Positions 1-8,700 of a DNA stretch of 64,000 bases are shown in pieces (the stretch's first letter is position 1; the number at the start of each line of letters is the position of its first letter). The translations under genes were made by a program, and so were the position numbers. A model generated the notes under the pieces. That model was not told the origin of the DNA and searched no databases. It saw only the letters and a program-made list of their open reading frames with translations. The stretch comes from Psychromonas ingrahamii 37 (lineage in GTDB: Bacteria; Pseudomonadota; Gammaproteobacteria; Enterobacterales; Psychromonadaceae): contig NC_008709.1 in NCBI RefSeq assembly GCF_000015285.1, forward strand, positions 310,001 to 374,000, written 5' to 3'.

Positions 1-2
1 GT

Positions 3-512
3 TTACGGTCAACCGTCAATCAACTTTGGGTAACATATTTAAACTTAAAAACAGAGTTAGCCCAGTTAATCAAAACCAAAAACGGTCTGGTTCGTCAATT
101 ACAGCCCTGTAAAGCATTAATGGATTTAGAAGGTGTTGCTGAAGTATGTGCAGGTATGCTGTATTCATCAATTGGTGATGGGAAGCAGTTTAAAAGTGGG
201 CGGGAGGCATCGGCTTTTGTAGGGTTAACACCTAAACAACATAGCTCAGGGGGTAAAGTATTTATGACAGGAATTGATCGAGCTGGCGGAATTAAAGAAT
301 TGAGATCGGCTTTATACCAAGGCGCACTTTCTTATATATGCCGATTGCCAGATGAACCCAAAACGGCCAAACAAGCATGGTTGATAAAACTGGTTCAACG
401 CGCGGGTATTAAACGATCCTGTATTGCTTTGGCGAATAAAACAGTTAGAACCGCCTGGGCAATGCTACGTTATGAGAATCAATATAAGCAACAATCACTA
501 TTAGTAATATAG
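3..512 (+). CDS. IS110-family transposase, C-terminal part (5' end outside window)
   Basis: The frame is open from the left edge of the window, so this is the 3' part of a larger gene; the first visible ATG, at 120, is internal. The segment from about residue 40 has the IS110/IS1111 C-terminal (Transposase_20) pattern: a leucine-rich stretch, then a GVAEV-type turn, FKSGREASAFVGLTP, the QHSSGGK motif and an ALYQGA-like helix. In this family the N-terminal DEDD domain and this C-terminal serine-containing domain together carry out RNA-guided recombination without typical inverted repeats. Only the C-terminal domain is visible, so intactness cannot be judged. The reading frame has no internal stop. 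Confidence 0.85.
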   Translation, partial: LRSTVNQLWVTYLNLKTELAQLIKTKNGLVRQLQPCKALMDLEGVAEVCAGMLYSSIGDGKQFKSGREASAFVGLTPKQHSSGGKVFMTGIDRAGGIKELRSALYQGALSYICRLPDEPKTAKQAWLIKLVQRAGIKRSCIALANKTVRTAWAMLRYENQYKQQSLLVI

Positions 513-925
513 TAAACACGATAAAGAACAACAATAAGCAAAATTTTTACAATAATGATGAAGCATAAACGGTAAGACCAACCTGTTAAAAACCTGTCCA
601 AAGCGAAAGTCATTAAGACTGTTAAGGCGAAGAGGATAACGGGTGCGCAAACATCATAGGCTAGAAAGTAGCTCTTTCATTAAAAGCCGTATATACGACC
701 GCATCTTAATGTTTATGAAAAGTCATATTGTAAAATACGTGGAGTCCATATACGCTTTGGGGGCGAAAGCGCCTTAGCTGAAGTCTTCAAGAAGTACATG
801 ATTATGCAAATCGGCTTTACCAGAAAACAATTTTTATTTTGTTCGTTACTGGGCTAAAACGAGCTAAAGGGGTCGTCTCAACAGATAAGTAGAGCAAAAT
901 TTATAAGTCAGTTTGTGGCCCAAAG
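513..925. other. Non-coding tail downstream of the IS110 transposase
   Basis: No open reading frame of note. In the IS1111 branch of IS110 elements the guide (seek/bridge) RNA is encoded between the transposase stop and the right end, so this is the expected place for one. I cannot fold it or place the element's right end, so the RNA is an inference from position only. Confidence 0.3.
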
Positions 926-929
926 ATTT

Positions 930-1640
930 AAAAATATTGATCTAAAATAGCCCCTCTAAGTACATTGTTAATCTATAAATTTGCGTTTTAGGGAATCTCA
1001 CATTATAAATATCAATTTTAATTTAGTGGTAATATCGAGCGGATTGGAATAAAAAGAAGAGAAGTGTTTTTAACACTGTCGCGCTAAGCGCGTTAGGGGC
1101 TTATTTTTCAGTATTTTTTTAAAATTAACTATAAAATCAATGCCTATAAGCGTTGTTGGTTTTAGAGTCTAGTGCCTAAACCTTGTGCCAAGGTTGACAG
1201 TAATAAATTATTTTTATTTCTCATTTATACCGTCCTAAGTAGGGGGCTATAGAGGGACATTAAGATGAATTGGGATAAAAAGGGATTGCCAACGGGAAAA
1301 AAGGAGTATACGATTTCCCCCATCGTAGAAGCTATGCCTGTTAGGGCATGGCTTTTTTTGTGCCTGTTGAAAAATTAATAACAAATAAAAATGTTGGGTG
1401 TGGTGTTGTTTTCCTGATCTAGTACCTAAATATGCGCCAATATGGACAGTGATAAATTATTTTCATATCTCGTTTTTACTCCCTAATTAGAAAGTAACAT
1501 CGAGCACCTTTAAGATGGGTGGGATAAAAGGGGTTGCAAACGGGAAAAAACAAGCCTACGATTCCCGTAATGTTTAGTGCTGTCGTTTATTTAGTGCCGG
1601 ATTTTTTTATGTCTGTCGAAAATTAATAATAAAATAATCA
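930..1640. repeat. Tandem degenerate non-coding repeats (about 225 bp, 250-bp period)
   Basis: Two clear copies, 1163-1387 and 1413-1637, share ordered blocks: CTAGTxCCTAAA, GACAGTxATAAATTATTTT, a TxGGGATAAAAxGG block, an AACGGGAAAAAA block and a final GAAAATTAATAA block. A weaker third copy seems to lie at about 930-1150. The first two copies end at a T-run after a hairpin or weak hairpin. The end block TGCCTGTTGAAAATTAATAA recurs once more at about 1701-1720. No open reading frame is conserved between copies, which suggests tandem small RNA genes or binding arrays rather than protein genes. Confidence 0.6.
1331..1359 (+). terminator. Hairpin plus T-run ending repeat copy 1
   Basis: GCTATGCC-tgtta-GGGCATGGC forms a stem with a small bulge, followed by seven T residues; a rho-independent terminator shape. 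Confidence 0.6.
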
Positions 1641-1662
1641 GATATAATTCTTATATTGAGAG

Positions 1663-1699
1663 AAAGCTGTGCCCCTTGTTTGGGGTGCAGCTTTTTTTA
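1663..1699 (+). terminator. Strong rho-independent terminator
   Basis: AGCTGTGCCCC-ttgtt-TGGGGTGCAGCT forms a long GC-rich stem followed by a run of T. No protein gene ends just upstream, so it probably terminates a non-coding transcript from the repeat region. Confidence 0.75.
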
Positions 1700-1773
1700 T
1701 GCCTGTTGAAAATTAATAACAATATGTAAAAACTAAAGGGCTACTTTCAGCTCTAATGATTTTCAATAACACA

Positions 1774-1810
1774 AAAAACCTATCAACTTGTTGATGGGTT
1801 TTTTTTTACC
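1774..1810 (+). terminator. Rho-independent terminator before the AlpA genes
   Basis: AAAAAACCTATCAA-cttg-TTGATGGGTTTTTT: an A-run, a stem and a T-run, about 20 bp before the first AlpA gene. It insulates that gene from the upstream repeats or serves as an attenuator. Confidence 0.7.
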
Positions 1811-1827
1811 TAAAGGAAAGGAAATTT

Positions 1828-2040
1828 ATGAAATTTATCCGAATCAAAGAAGTCCTCAATCGTACGGGATTATCTCGTTCGGTTCTGTACGCAAAGGTTG
1901 CCGCCCAGACTTTTCCGCAGTCTTTCACGTTGTCAGGATCTACCGTCGCCTGGTTAGAATCTGAGATTGAAGAGTGGATTGAATCTCGTATTCAAGAACG
2001 AGATCAACGGGTAAAAATCAACTCAAAAGGTGGTGTATGA
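1828..2040 (+). CDS. AlpA-family transcriptional regulator (first of three)
   Basis: A 70-residue protein with the AlpA/MerR-like winged-helix pattern: RIKEVLNRTGLSRSVLYAKV as the DNA-binding helix-turn-helix, FPQSFTLSGSTVAWLESEIEEWI as the wing and closing helix. AlpA proteins are small activators found in P4-like satellites, PICIs and integrative islands, where they switch on excision or replication genes. AGGAAAGGAAATTT precedes the ATG. Its stop overlaps the start of the next AlpA-like gene (TGA/ATGAGAAGG), so the two are translated as one unit. Having several AlpA genes in a row is unusual. Confidence 0.85.
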   Translation: MKFIRIKEVLNRTGLSRSVLYAKVAAQTFPQSFTLSGSTVAWLESEIEEWIESRIQERDQRVKINSKGGV

Positions 2041-2225
2041 GAAGGTATTCTGCACCAAGTCCGTTATATCCAACATCAGTCGTTGCCAAAATGTTAAACA
2101 TGAGTGTTACCACAATTCGCAATAAGGCCAAACAAGACAGTACCTTTCCACAACCTATCAAAAATAATGGAAAAACACTTGGTTGGATACCCAATCAGCT
2201 TAATGCATGGATTAAACAACATTAA
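2037..2225 (+). CDS. AlpA-like regulator (second of three)
   Basis: A 62-residue protein, overlapping the preceding gene by 4 nt. The pattern is SVVAKMLNMSVTTIRNKAKQ (helix-turn-helix), then TFPQPIKNNGKTLGWIPNQLNAWI, matching the AlpA wing and last helix. It is more divergent from the first copy than the third copy is. It is followed at once by a terminator, so genes one and two form a transcript separate from the third. Confidence 0.75.
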   Translation: MRRYSAPSPLYPTSVVAKMLNMSVTTIRNKAKQDSTFPQPIKNNGKTLGWIPNQLNAWIKQH

Positions 2226-2245
2226 ATCATAATTATTTATTTCAG

Positions 2246-2275
2246 AGGCTGCAATTTAATTGCGGCCTTTTTTTT
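2246..2275 (+). terminator. Terminator after the first two AlpA genes
   Basis: GGCTGCAAT-tta-ATTGCGGCC followed by eight T residues; closes the 1828-2225 pair. Confidence 0.8.
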
Positions 2276-2325
2276 GTCAATTTTTACCGGGCAGAGTCCA
2301 AACTAAGCCCCACTTGGAGATATAC

Positions 2326-2550
2326 ATGAAAATATTACGCTTAGCAGACGTTGTTAAGAAAACCGGACTTTCACGTGCGATGCTATACAAATTAATGAAA
2401 GACGGACGTTTTCCATTAAACCTTCACATCTCCATGAGATCTGTTGGTTGGGTTGATTCTGAAGTAGAAATTTGGATGGAAAATAGACTTGAAATGCGTG
2501 CTACAAAAGAGGGGAAAGTAACAGCAGGAGGGGATGTATGTTTGCAATGA
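2326..2550 (+). CDS. AlpA-family transcriptional regulator (third of three)
   Basis: 74 residues from the ATG at 2326. I chose this start because CTTGGAG lies just upstream and because it matches the start of the first AlpA copy (MKILRLADVVKKTGLSRAM against MKFIRIKEVLNRTGLSRSV). An upstream in-frame start at 2260 would lie inside the terminator. The wing motif FPLNLHISMRSVGWVDSEVEIWM is typical. The similarity to the copy at 1828 suggests paralogues rather than unrelated regulators. Likely role: control of the replication or packaging genes downstream. Confidence 0.85.
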   Translation: MKILRLADVVKKTGLSRAMLYKLMKDGRFPLNLHISMRSVGWVDSEVEIWMENRLEMRATKEGKVTAGGDVCLQ

Positions 2551-2717
2551 ATTGGAGACTATCACTTAAAACCCTGTTTTGTTGTTGCTTCAGTGCTAAT
2601 GAAAACAGGTCGAAGCCCTTGGTCTGCTTCAACTTTCCGCATCCGAGGAACACATTATCCCGAGGGTATTTACTAATATCTACTGCGGTTTATTTAGATA
2701 TCACTGGGGGCTAATAA

Positions 2718-3293
2718 GTGAGTAAGTCAGTAAGTATACAACCCTATTATCGATATGGAGATCTGCTCTGGAAAGTGAATGCCGGAGAATATACACCGAT
2801 ATACCCCTCGCATCTCCGTAAAATTATTGAACAAATTTATATGATGAGGAAAACCTATCGCCGAACATTCGTAACATTCTTTGATTTACACATGCCTACA
2901 AACGCTGAAACAAACACTTTGGTTACTAATTTCCTGAGGAGGCTAAGAACAAAACTAAAGTCTGTTTATAAAATAAGTAAATTTGGTTTCTCTTGGTGCC
3001 GAGAACAAAACACTGCCGAAAATCCCCACTACCATTTTATGCTGATGGTTAATGGATCAGCCATACGTTATCCAGATAAATTAATGAGGTTAATTAAAAG
3101 TTTATGGAGTGATATTTGTAATGGAACGGCTCGTCAATCTAAAAATGGTTATTACATGATTTTTAGAGAAGATGAAGAAATCATGGCTGAAGTGATTTAC
3201 AGAGCGTCATACCAAGCGAAATTACTCAGCAAAAGTAATAGACCAATTCAAACCAAAACATATGGAACCAGCCGATTGAAGTCGGAAAAATAG
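2718..3293 (+). CDS. Inovirus Gp2 / YagK-YfjJ family protein, probable replication protein
   Basis: A 191-residue protein starting at GTG 2718 behind a G-rich stretch. It shows the YagK/YfjJ C-terminal pattern (inovirus Gp2-type): YRRTFVTFFDLHMP near the start, then FLRRLRTKLKSVYK, GFSWCREQNTAENPHYHFMLMVNG with an HYHFML motif like that of HUH/rolling-circle nucleases, and a final RASYQAKLLSK stretch. These proteins occur in filamentous phages and prophage-like islands and are thought to act in replication. The HxH reading as a nuclease motif is my inference. It sits between AlpA and a terminase-like gene, which fits a satellite replication module. Confidence 0.75.
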   Translation: MSKSVSIQPYYRYGDLLWKVNAGEYTPIYPSHLRKIIEQIYMMRKTYRRTFVTFFDLHMPTNAETNTLVTNFLRRLRTKLKSVYKISKFGFSWCREQNTAENPHYHFMLMVNGSAIRYPDKLMRLIKSLWSDICNGTARQSKNGYYMIFREDEEIMAEVIYRASYQAKLLSKSNRPIQTKTYGTSRLKSEK

Positions 3294-3395
3294 TTTCAGG
3301 AGGAACACAAATAACTATCAGCGCTGAGTGATTTTTAAGGAAATAATGTTTGAATGAATTAATTCACTAATAATCAGAAACAAAGTGGAGGCCAC

Positions 3396-4163
3396 ATGGC
3401 TAACGACTGGAACCGATTAAACCAACAATTTATGAACGAATATGCACTGACAAAAATATCGGTGAAAGAGTGGTGCGAAAAGAATAATTTAATTTACAAC
3501 ACGGCTCGTCGATATATAAAAATAATCCCTAAACTTGCGCAGCTAAGGGGAGATGCACTCAGCAGTGAAGATGTAAAAAATGCGCAGGAATCGTTTATAT
3601 CAAAGTCGAATAAGGATCAAATTCAATCGCTTAGAGAAAGTGAAGAGGACGAAGTTATATACGATAACTCTGCTGAAATCCCGGGCTCAAAGAAACGAGT
3701 TAAGTCACTGGGTAATCAAAATGCGCGTACCTATGGGCATTACAGCGAATTTATTAGTACAGACCAAGATGCCCAGCGATATTCCTCGGCTATATTGGCA
3801 ACATTACAAGATGAGCTTAATTTAATGCGTATGCAGCTATCTAATTTAATGGTTGTGATCAAAAAGGTTGAAGCCGATCTTCGTAGTGAGCTCACCGCTG
3901 AACAAAAAGTACGACTGTATAAATCATATGCTAAATATCAAGATATTTTAAATGTGAAAATTGCACGTATCGAGTCATTAGCGAATTCTCTTATGAGCCA
4001 AGCAAAAATGAAAGCTGACATAGAAAAAAGTAACGCTTTAACGCATAAGACGCAATTGGAGGCAGATAAATTAGGCCGGGACTCGGGCGATAGCAAAACC
4101 CCGCTTGATGAAATATATAACGATATTTTGAATATGGACAATAACGGTATGATGAATACCTAA
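3396..4163 (+). CDS. Terminase small subunit-like protein (putative TerS)
   Basis: A 255-residue protein behind a good ribosome-binding site (GTGGAGGCCAC). The N-terminus (residues 10-45) is a helix-turn-helix: YALTKISVKEWCEKNN and NTARRYIK. Around residue 108 there is GNQNARTYGHYSEF, which resembles the GNKNAxTHGxYS signature seen in many small terminase and related phage proteins. A long charged helical segment (about 135-225) and a short acidic tail (PLDEIYNDILNM) follow, as expected for an oligomerising TerS with a large-subunit contact at its end. No large terminase, portal or capsid gene is nearby, so it would act on a helper phage. Alternative: an uncharacterised DNA-binding protein. 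Confidence 0.5.
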   Translation: MANDWNRLNQQFMNEYALTKISVKEWCEKNNLIYNTARRYIKIIPKLAQLRGDALSSEDVKNAQESFISKSNKDQIQSLRESEEDEVIYDNSAEIPGSKKRVKSLGNQNARTYGHYSEFISTDQDAQRYSSAILATLQDELNLMRMQLSNLMVVIKKVEADLRSELTAEQKVRLYKSYAKYQDILNVKIARIESLANSLMSQAKMKADIEKSNALTHKTQLEADKLGRDSGDSKTPLDEIYNDILNMDNNGMMNT

Positions 4164-4354
4164 TTAGTAAATGCTTTAGCGACTATGACGCAAGTTTATA
4201 AGATACAAACGTCAAAGTTGACTGTTCATTATGTTGTAACTTAATGCACAGTCCTCCTAATAGGTATAATTGTGTTCATATAATCCTTGATTTATTTAAT
4301 GTTCATGTCCATTATTAATTGATATGTTTATGTACACTTATAAAGGTAATGGTT

Positions 4355-4894
4355 ATGAAAATTGGATATGCCCGTGTCAGTACGCAGGAACAGACGCTTG
4401 AGGTTCAGATTGAACAATTGAACAATATTAAGTGTGAGGCAATTTATAAAGAACATGCGAGTGGTAAATCGTCCGATAGGAAGCAACTAAACTTACTCAT
4501 AGATTTTGCTAGAAAAGGGGATGTTGTGCACGTGATGAAGGTTGACCGTTTAGCTCGTAATACTATTGATGCACTTCAACTTGCTGATAAGTTAGCAAAT
4601 AAAGGTGTTGGTCTGGTATGTCATGATCTTGCAGACCTTGATATCAATAGCGATATTGGAAGAGTTATTTATACCACCATTTCTGCTTTTGCTGAAATGG
4701 AACGGAAACGTATTTTACAACGTTGTAATGAAGGTCGAGAAAAAGCCAAAGAAGATGGTAAGCATTTAGGTCGTTTTCCTGACCATGATCTGCACGAACA
4801 GATACATAATCTTGCAGGGCAGGGTCGTAATAAACACGCAATCAGTAAAGAGCTGGGTTGCAGTCGCACTACCGTTTATAAGGTATTGGGATAA
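4355..4894 (+). CDS. Small serine recombinase (resolvase/invertase)
   Basis: 179 residues from the ATG at 4355, chosen because AAAGG lies 8 nt upstream; a TTG at 4319 and an ATG at 4349 are in frame but badly spaced. The catalytic domain has GYARVSTQEQ with the active-site serine near residue 9, then VDRLARNT and an ISAFAEMERKRI segment. The C-terminal Hin-type helix-turn-helix ends with GRNKHAISKELGCSRTTVYKVLG. The short form is typical of resolvases and invertases rather than large serine integrases. It may move or resolve the satellite-like element to its left. A relic of a close relative lies at 31727. Confidence 0.9.
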   Translation: MKIGYARVSTQEQTLEVQIEQLNNIKCEAIYKEHASGKSSDRKQLNLLIDFARKGDVVHVMKVDRLARNTIDALQLADKLANKGVGLVCHDLADLDINSDIGRVIYTTISAFAEMERKRILQRCNEGREKAKEDGKHLGRFPDHDLHEQIHNLAGQGRNKHAISKELGCSRTTVYKVLG

Positions 4895-5441
4895 AATAGG
4901 GAATTAGCGGCATAGTTGAATTGATCGCAACGATAGATTAGCAGGAGTAATTATTAAAGTATCTAGCTCGGATTTAGCTGTTCAGTCTGCGAGGATCAAC
5001 TTAATCTGACAAACCTTCGCTTGCTAACTCCCATGAAGCGCGCGTAAAAGCCAATTTCTCCTTTAATTAGATATATTATAACGATGAGACGCTTTAGCCC
5101 CATTATAGTCTGAGGAAAAAGGCAAGACGAGGCGGCATCAATTTGGATTGAATACGTTGATGTAATGCCGTTAACTGTCTTTTGGCATTTGCTTGGAAGT
5201 CATACCACCCCATATTATTGCTTTAGTAAGCATCGTGAAGTTGAGATGGTTAAACAGGTTGTTGTATTTTTCCATTTCCCCTAGTCGATCGAAACAAGGT
5301 CGCAATCCTTCCATGCTTCACCCCTCTTATTTACGTTTGTTTGATGTTATATTAATTTTTTGTTTGGTAAGGTATTGAGCGCAATTTAGAATTGAGCGAT
5401 CAAGTAAATGTAAATAAATCATAAGAATTAAAATAATATTT
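4895..5441. other. Gene-free interval
   Basis: No convincing coding frame. A 61-codon frame at 5193-5378 has no ribosome-binding site or recognisable motif. I saw no clear att repeat next to the recombinase gene, but could not search for one systematically. Confidence 0.4.
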
Positions 5442-5696
5442 TTGGCTAGTGTGTTTGTTTTATTGTTAAAGTCAGCCTACGTTGAAGATATACGAAACCC
5501 AGTAAAAAAAAGTGATACAGCATCATTAGCTCAAGCATCCCTTGTGAATTCGCTTAATAATGAAGCATCAAAAGCAATCCCCACTGCTGAAGGTCTAGTA
5601 CAAAATACTGCAAATAACTATAAATTAAATTTTGCTTATCAGGCCCTCAACCGCAAGCATTATGATGTTGCTTTCAGCTACTGTTTTGATAAGTAG
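5442..5696 (+). pseudogene. Possible small secreted protein with a lost start codon
   Basis: The open frame begins at TTG 5442, but codons upstream to 5421 read I-R-I-K-I-I-F-L in frame, and with the following ASVFVLLLKSAYV look like a complete signal peptide whose ATG has become ATA at 5421. The rest (about 60 residues) is hydrophilic with no family I recognise. The end lies 46 bp before the giant surface-protein gene. It may be a decayed gene or a gene with an unusual start. Confidence 0.25.
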
Positions 5697-5742
5697 AGAA
5701 AACATACTCAGTAATAAAAATAGATTAAATAAGGATTTAATT

Positions 5743-8700
5743 ATGCGAAAAGGAATTCAGATTCAAAAATTTTTATCTGTCTTATGTTTCTTCTTTGTGG
5801 CTTTACTGAGTACGCATGCCCAGGCCAGTAGCACTATTAGTGGTACGGTTTATGGTGGTCCTGCTGTATTAGAAGGTGCGAGCGTCGGTTTGCTTGATGA
5901 AAATCAAGAGGCTATTGAAAGCATTACGGCAGATATAACTGATAGCCAAGGGCTTTATCATTTTCCCATGCTTGCCGATGGCACTTATTATTTAACGGTT
6001 ACCCCGCCACAATCCAGCGGTTTTCCTTCATCTTCTGCAGAGCAAATTGTTATTGCTGGAAATGACGTACAGCATAATGTAGTGTTGCTTGGTAGTGCAG
6101 TCAAGCTCAGTGGTTACTTAAAAGACAGTCAAGGCCGAGTGATTGATAATACTCAAATTACTTTACACGGTCAGGAAAGTAGTGACCAAATAGGTAATCC
6201 CGTTTATACCGATAGCACTGGCTATTATGAATTTTCAGTGGCACCTGGGGAGTATAAGCTAAAGCCATACTTGTCGCCTTATGGCTGGTATGAGAGTGGT
6301 TTTGGCAGCCACTTCCCCGATTATCCCGTACCGGATTCTGCGAGAATTTACTATCTTCCACAACACATCATTGTTTCGGCAGATACCGTGCAAGATGCGA
6401 TATTACCTTTGGTTTGGTTAAGTGGAAAAACGGTTGATGCTAATGGCGTAGCAGTACCAGGCGTTCAACTGAAAATCAGTCATTATTTTTCTGATTACTC
6501 CACCACACCATCCACTTATTATAGTCTTGATAATAGGGGAACTAATACCAATTCCAATGCTATTTCCGATGAGAATGGTGACTATCAGTTTGCTGTTTTT
6601 GCTAATCAAGCCATGGATATTATTGTTACACCACCAGTAGAACGTGCCGATTTAGCTGTCACGACGATTTTTGACGTCGATATAACTAATGATACCTCCA
6701 TGGATTTAGCGATGGTGCCATCAGTCAAGCTCAGCGGTTACTTAAAAGACAGTCAAGGCCGAGTGATTGATAATACTCAAATTACTTTACACGGTCAGGA
6801 AAGTAGTGACCAAATAGGTAATCCCGTTTATACCGATAGCACTGGCTATTATGAATTTTCAGTAGCGCCTGGGGAGTATAAGCTAAGGCCATACTTGTCG
6901 CCTTATGGCTGGTATGAGAGTGGTTTTGGCAGCCACTTCCCCGATTATCCCGTACCGGATTCTGCGAGAATTTACTATCTTCCACAACACATCATTGTTT
7001 CGGCAGATACCGTGCAAGATGCGATATTACCTTGGGTTTGGTTAAGTGGAAAAACGGTTGATGCTAATGGCGTAGCAGTACCAGGCGTTCAACTGAAAAT
7101 CAGTCATTATTTTTCTGATTACTCCACCACACCATCCACTTATTATAGTCTTGATAATAGGGGAACTAATACCAATTCCAATGCTATTTCCGATGAGAAT
7201 GGTGACTATCAGTTTGCTGTTTTTGCTAATCAAGCCATGGATATTATTGTTACACCACCAGTAGAACGTGCCGATTTAGCTGTCACGACGATTTTTGACG
7301 TCGATATAACTAATGATACCTCCATGGATTTAGCGATGGTGCCATCAGTCAAGCTCAGCGGTTACTTAAAAGACAGTCAAGGCCGAGTGATTGATAATAC
7401 TCAAATTACTTTACACGGTCAGGAAAGTAGTGACCAAATAGGTAATCCCGTTTATACCGATAGCACTGGCTATTATGAATTTTCAGTAGCGCCTGGGGAG
7501 TATAAGCTAAGGCCATACTTGTCGCCTTATGGCTGGTATGAGAGTGGTTTTGGCAGCCACTTCCCCGATTATCCCGTACCGGATTCTGCGAGAATTTACT
7601 ATCTTCCACAACACATCATTGTTTCGGCAGATACCGTGCAAGATGCGATATTACCTTTGGTTTGGTTAAGTGGAAAAACGGTTGATGCTAATGGCGTAGC
7701 AGTACCAGGCGTTCAACTAAAAATCAGTCATTATTTTTCTGATTACTCCACCACACCATCCACTTATTATAGTCTTGATAATAGGGGAACTAATACCAAC
7801 TCCAATGCTATTTCCGATGAGAATGGTGACTATCAGTTTGCTATTTTTGCTCATCAAGCAATAGATATTGCGATTAATCCTCCAGAAGGAAGTGGCTTTG
7901 CTATTACACCTATTAGCGGCATAACGTTAACGGGTGATACTTCGATGACGATAGTGCTCGATTTTGTTGATACTGAAGCTCCGTTAATCCTCAACGGCCC
8001 CATGATTCGTGATGTCACTTCATCATCTGCGGTAATTGAATGGACGACCGATGAGCCAACAAACAGTGTTGTCAGTATTGGCGGACAGACTATTAACGAT
8101 ACCGATTTTGTCACTTATCATGTAGTACCACTCTCAGGCCTGAGTTCCAACACTCCCTATACAGTGACGGTAAAATCGACTGATGCACAGGGTAATGGCC
8201 CAGCAACTGGCTCCAGTAGTTTTACGAGACTGGCGCAGCTCGATACACAAGCGCCTGTCATCATCAGTGGGCCGCTGGTTGAGCAGTTGACCCATAACAG
8301 CGCGGTCGTTAAGTTTGAAACAGATGAAGTGGCTAATGGTGTGGTGAGGCTTTATCAAAGCGATGTGTTAGTGCGCGAATTGAGCAGCGCCGCAGGCACT
8401 ATGCATGAAGTTAAAATTAATAGCTTAAGCGCTAACACCCAATATTCGGTGCGGGTTGAAGCCACCGATGCCCTAGGTAATGGCCCAACAGTTTCACTGC
8501 AAGTGGAATTGGTGACCTTGTCAGCCCCGGATTTGACGGCACCAGTTATCTTATCTGGCCCGTTGTTAATCGATGTTACCAGTCATGAAGCTACGGTACT
8601 TTGGACTACTGATGAACCCGCTATTAGTGGCGTCTCATATAATGACAATACTGTTTATGATGTTCTAAGTGATGAAGCCTTGGTTACCGAGCATCGCATG

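Noticed and set aside
5193..5378. 61-codon open frame downstream of the serine recombinase
   Set aside because: No ribosome-binding site, no motif, and composition unlike a protein.
6158..7609. Repeated minus-strand frames of 63-67 codons
   Set aside because: They are antisense shadows of the three tandem coding repeats in the giant gene; their identity follows from the DNA repeats.
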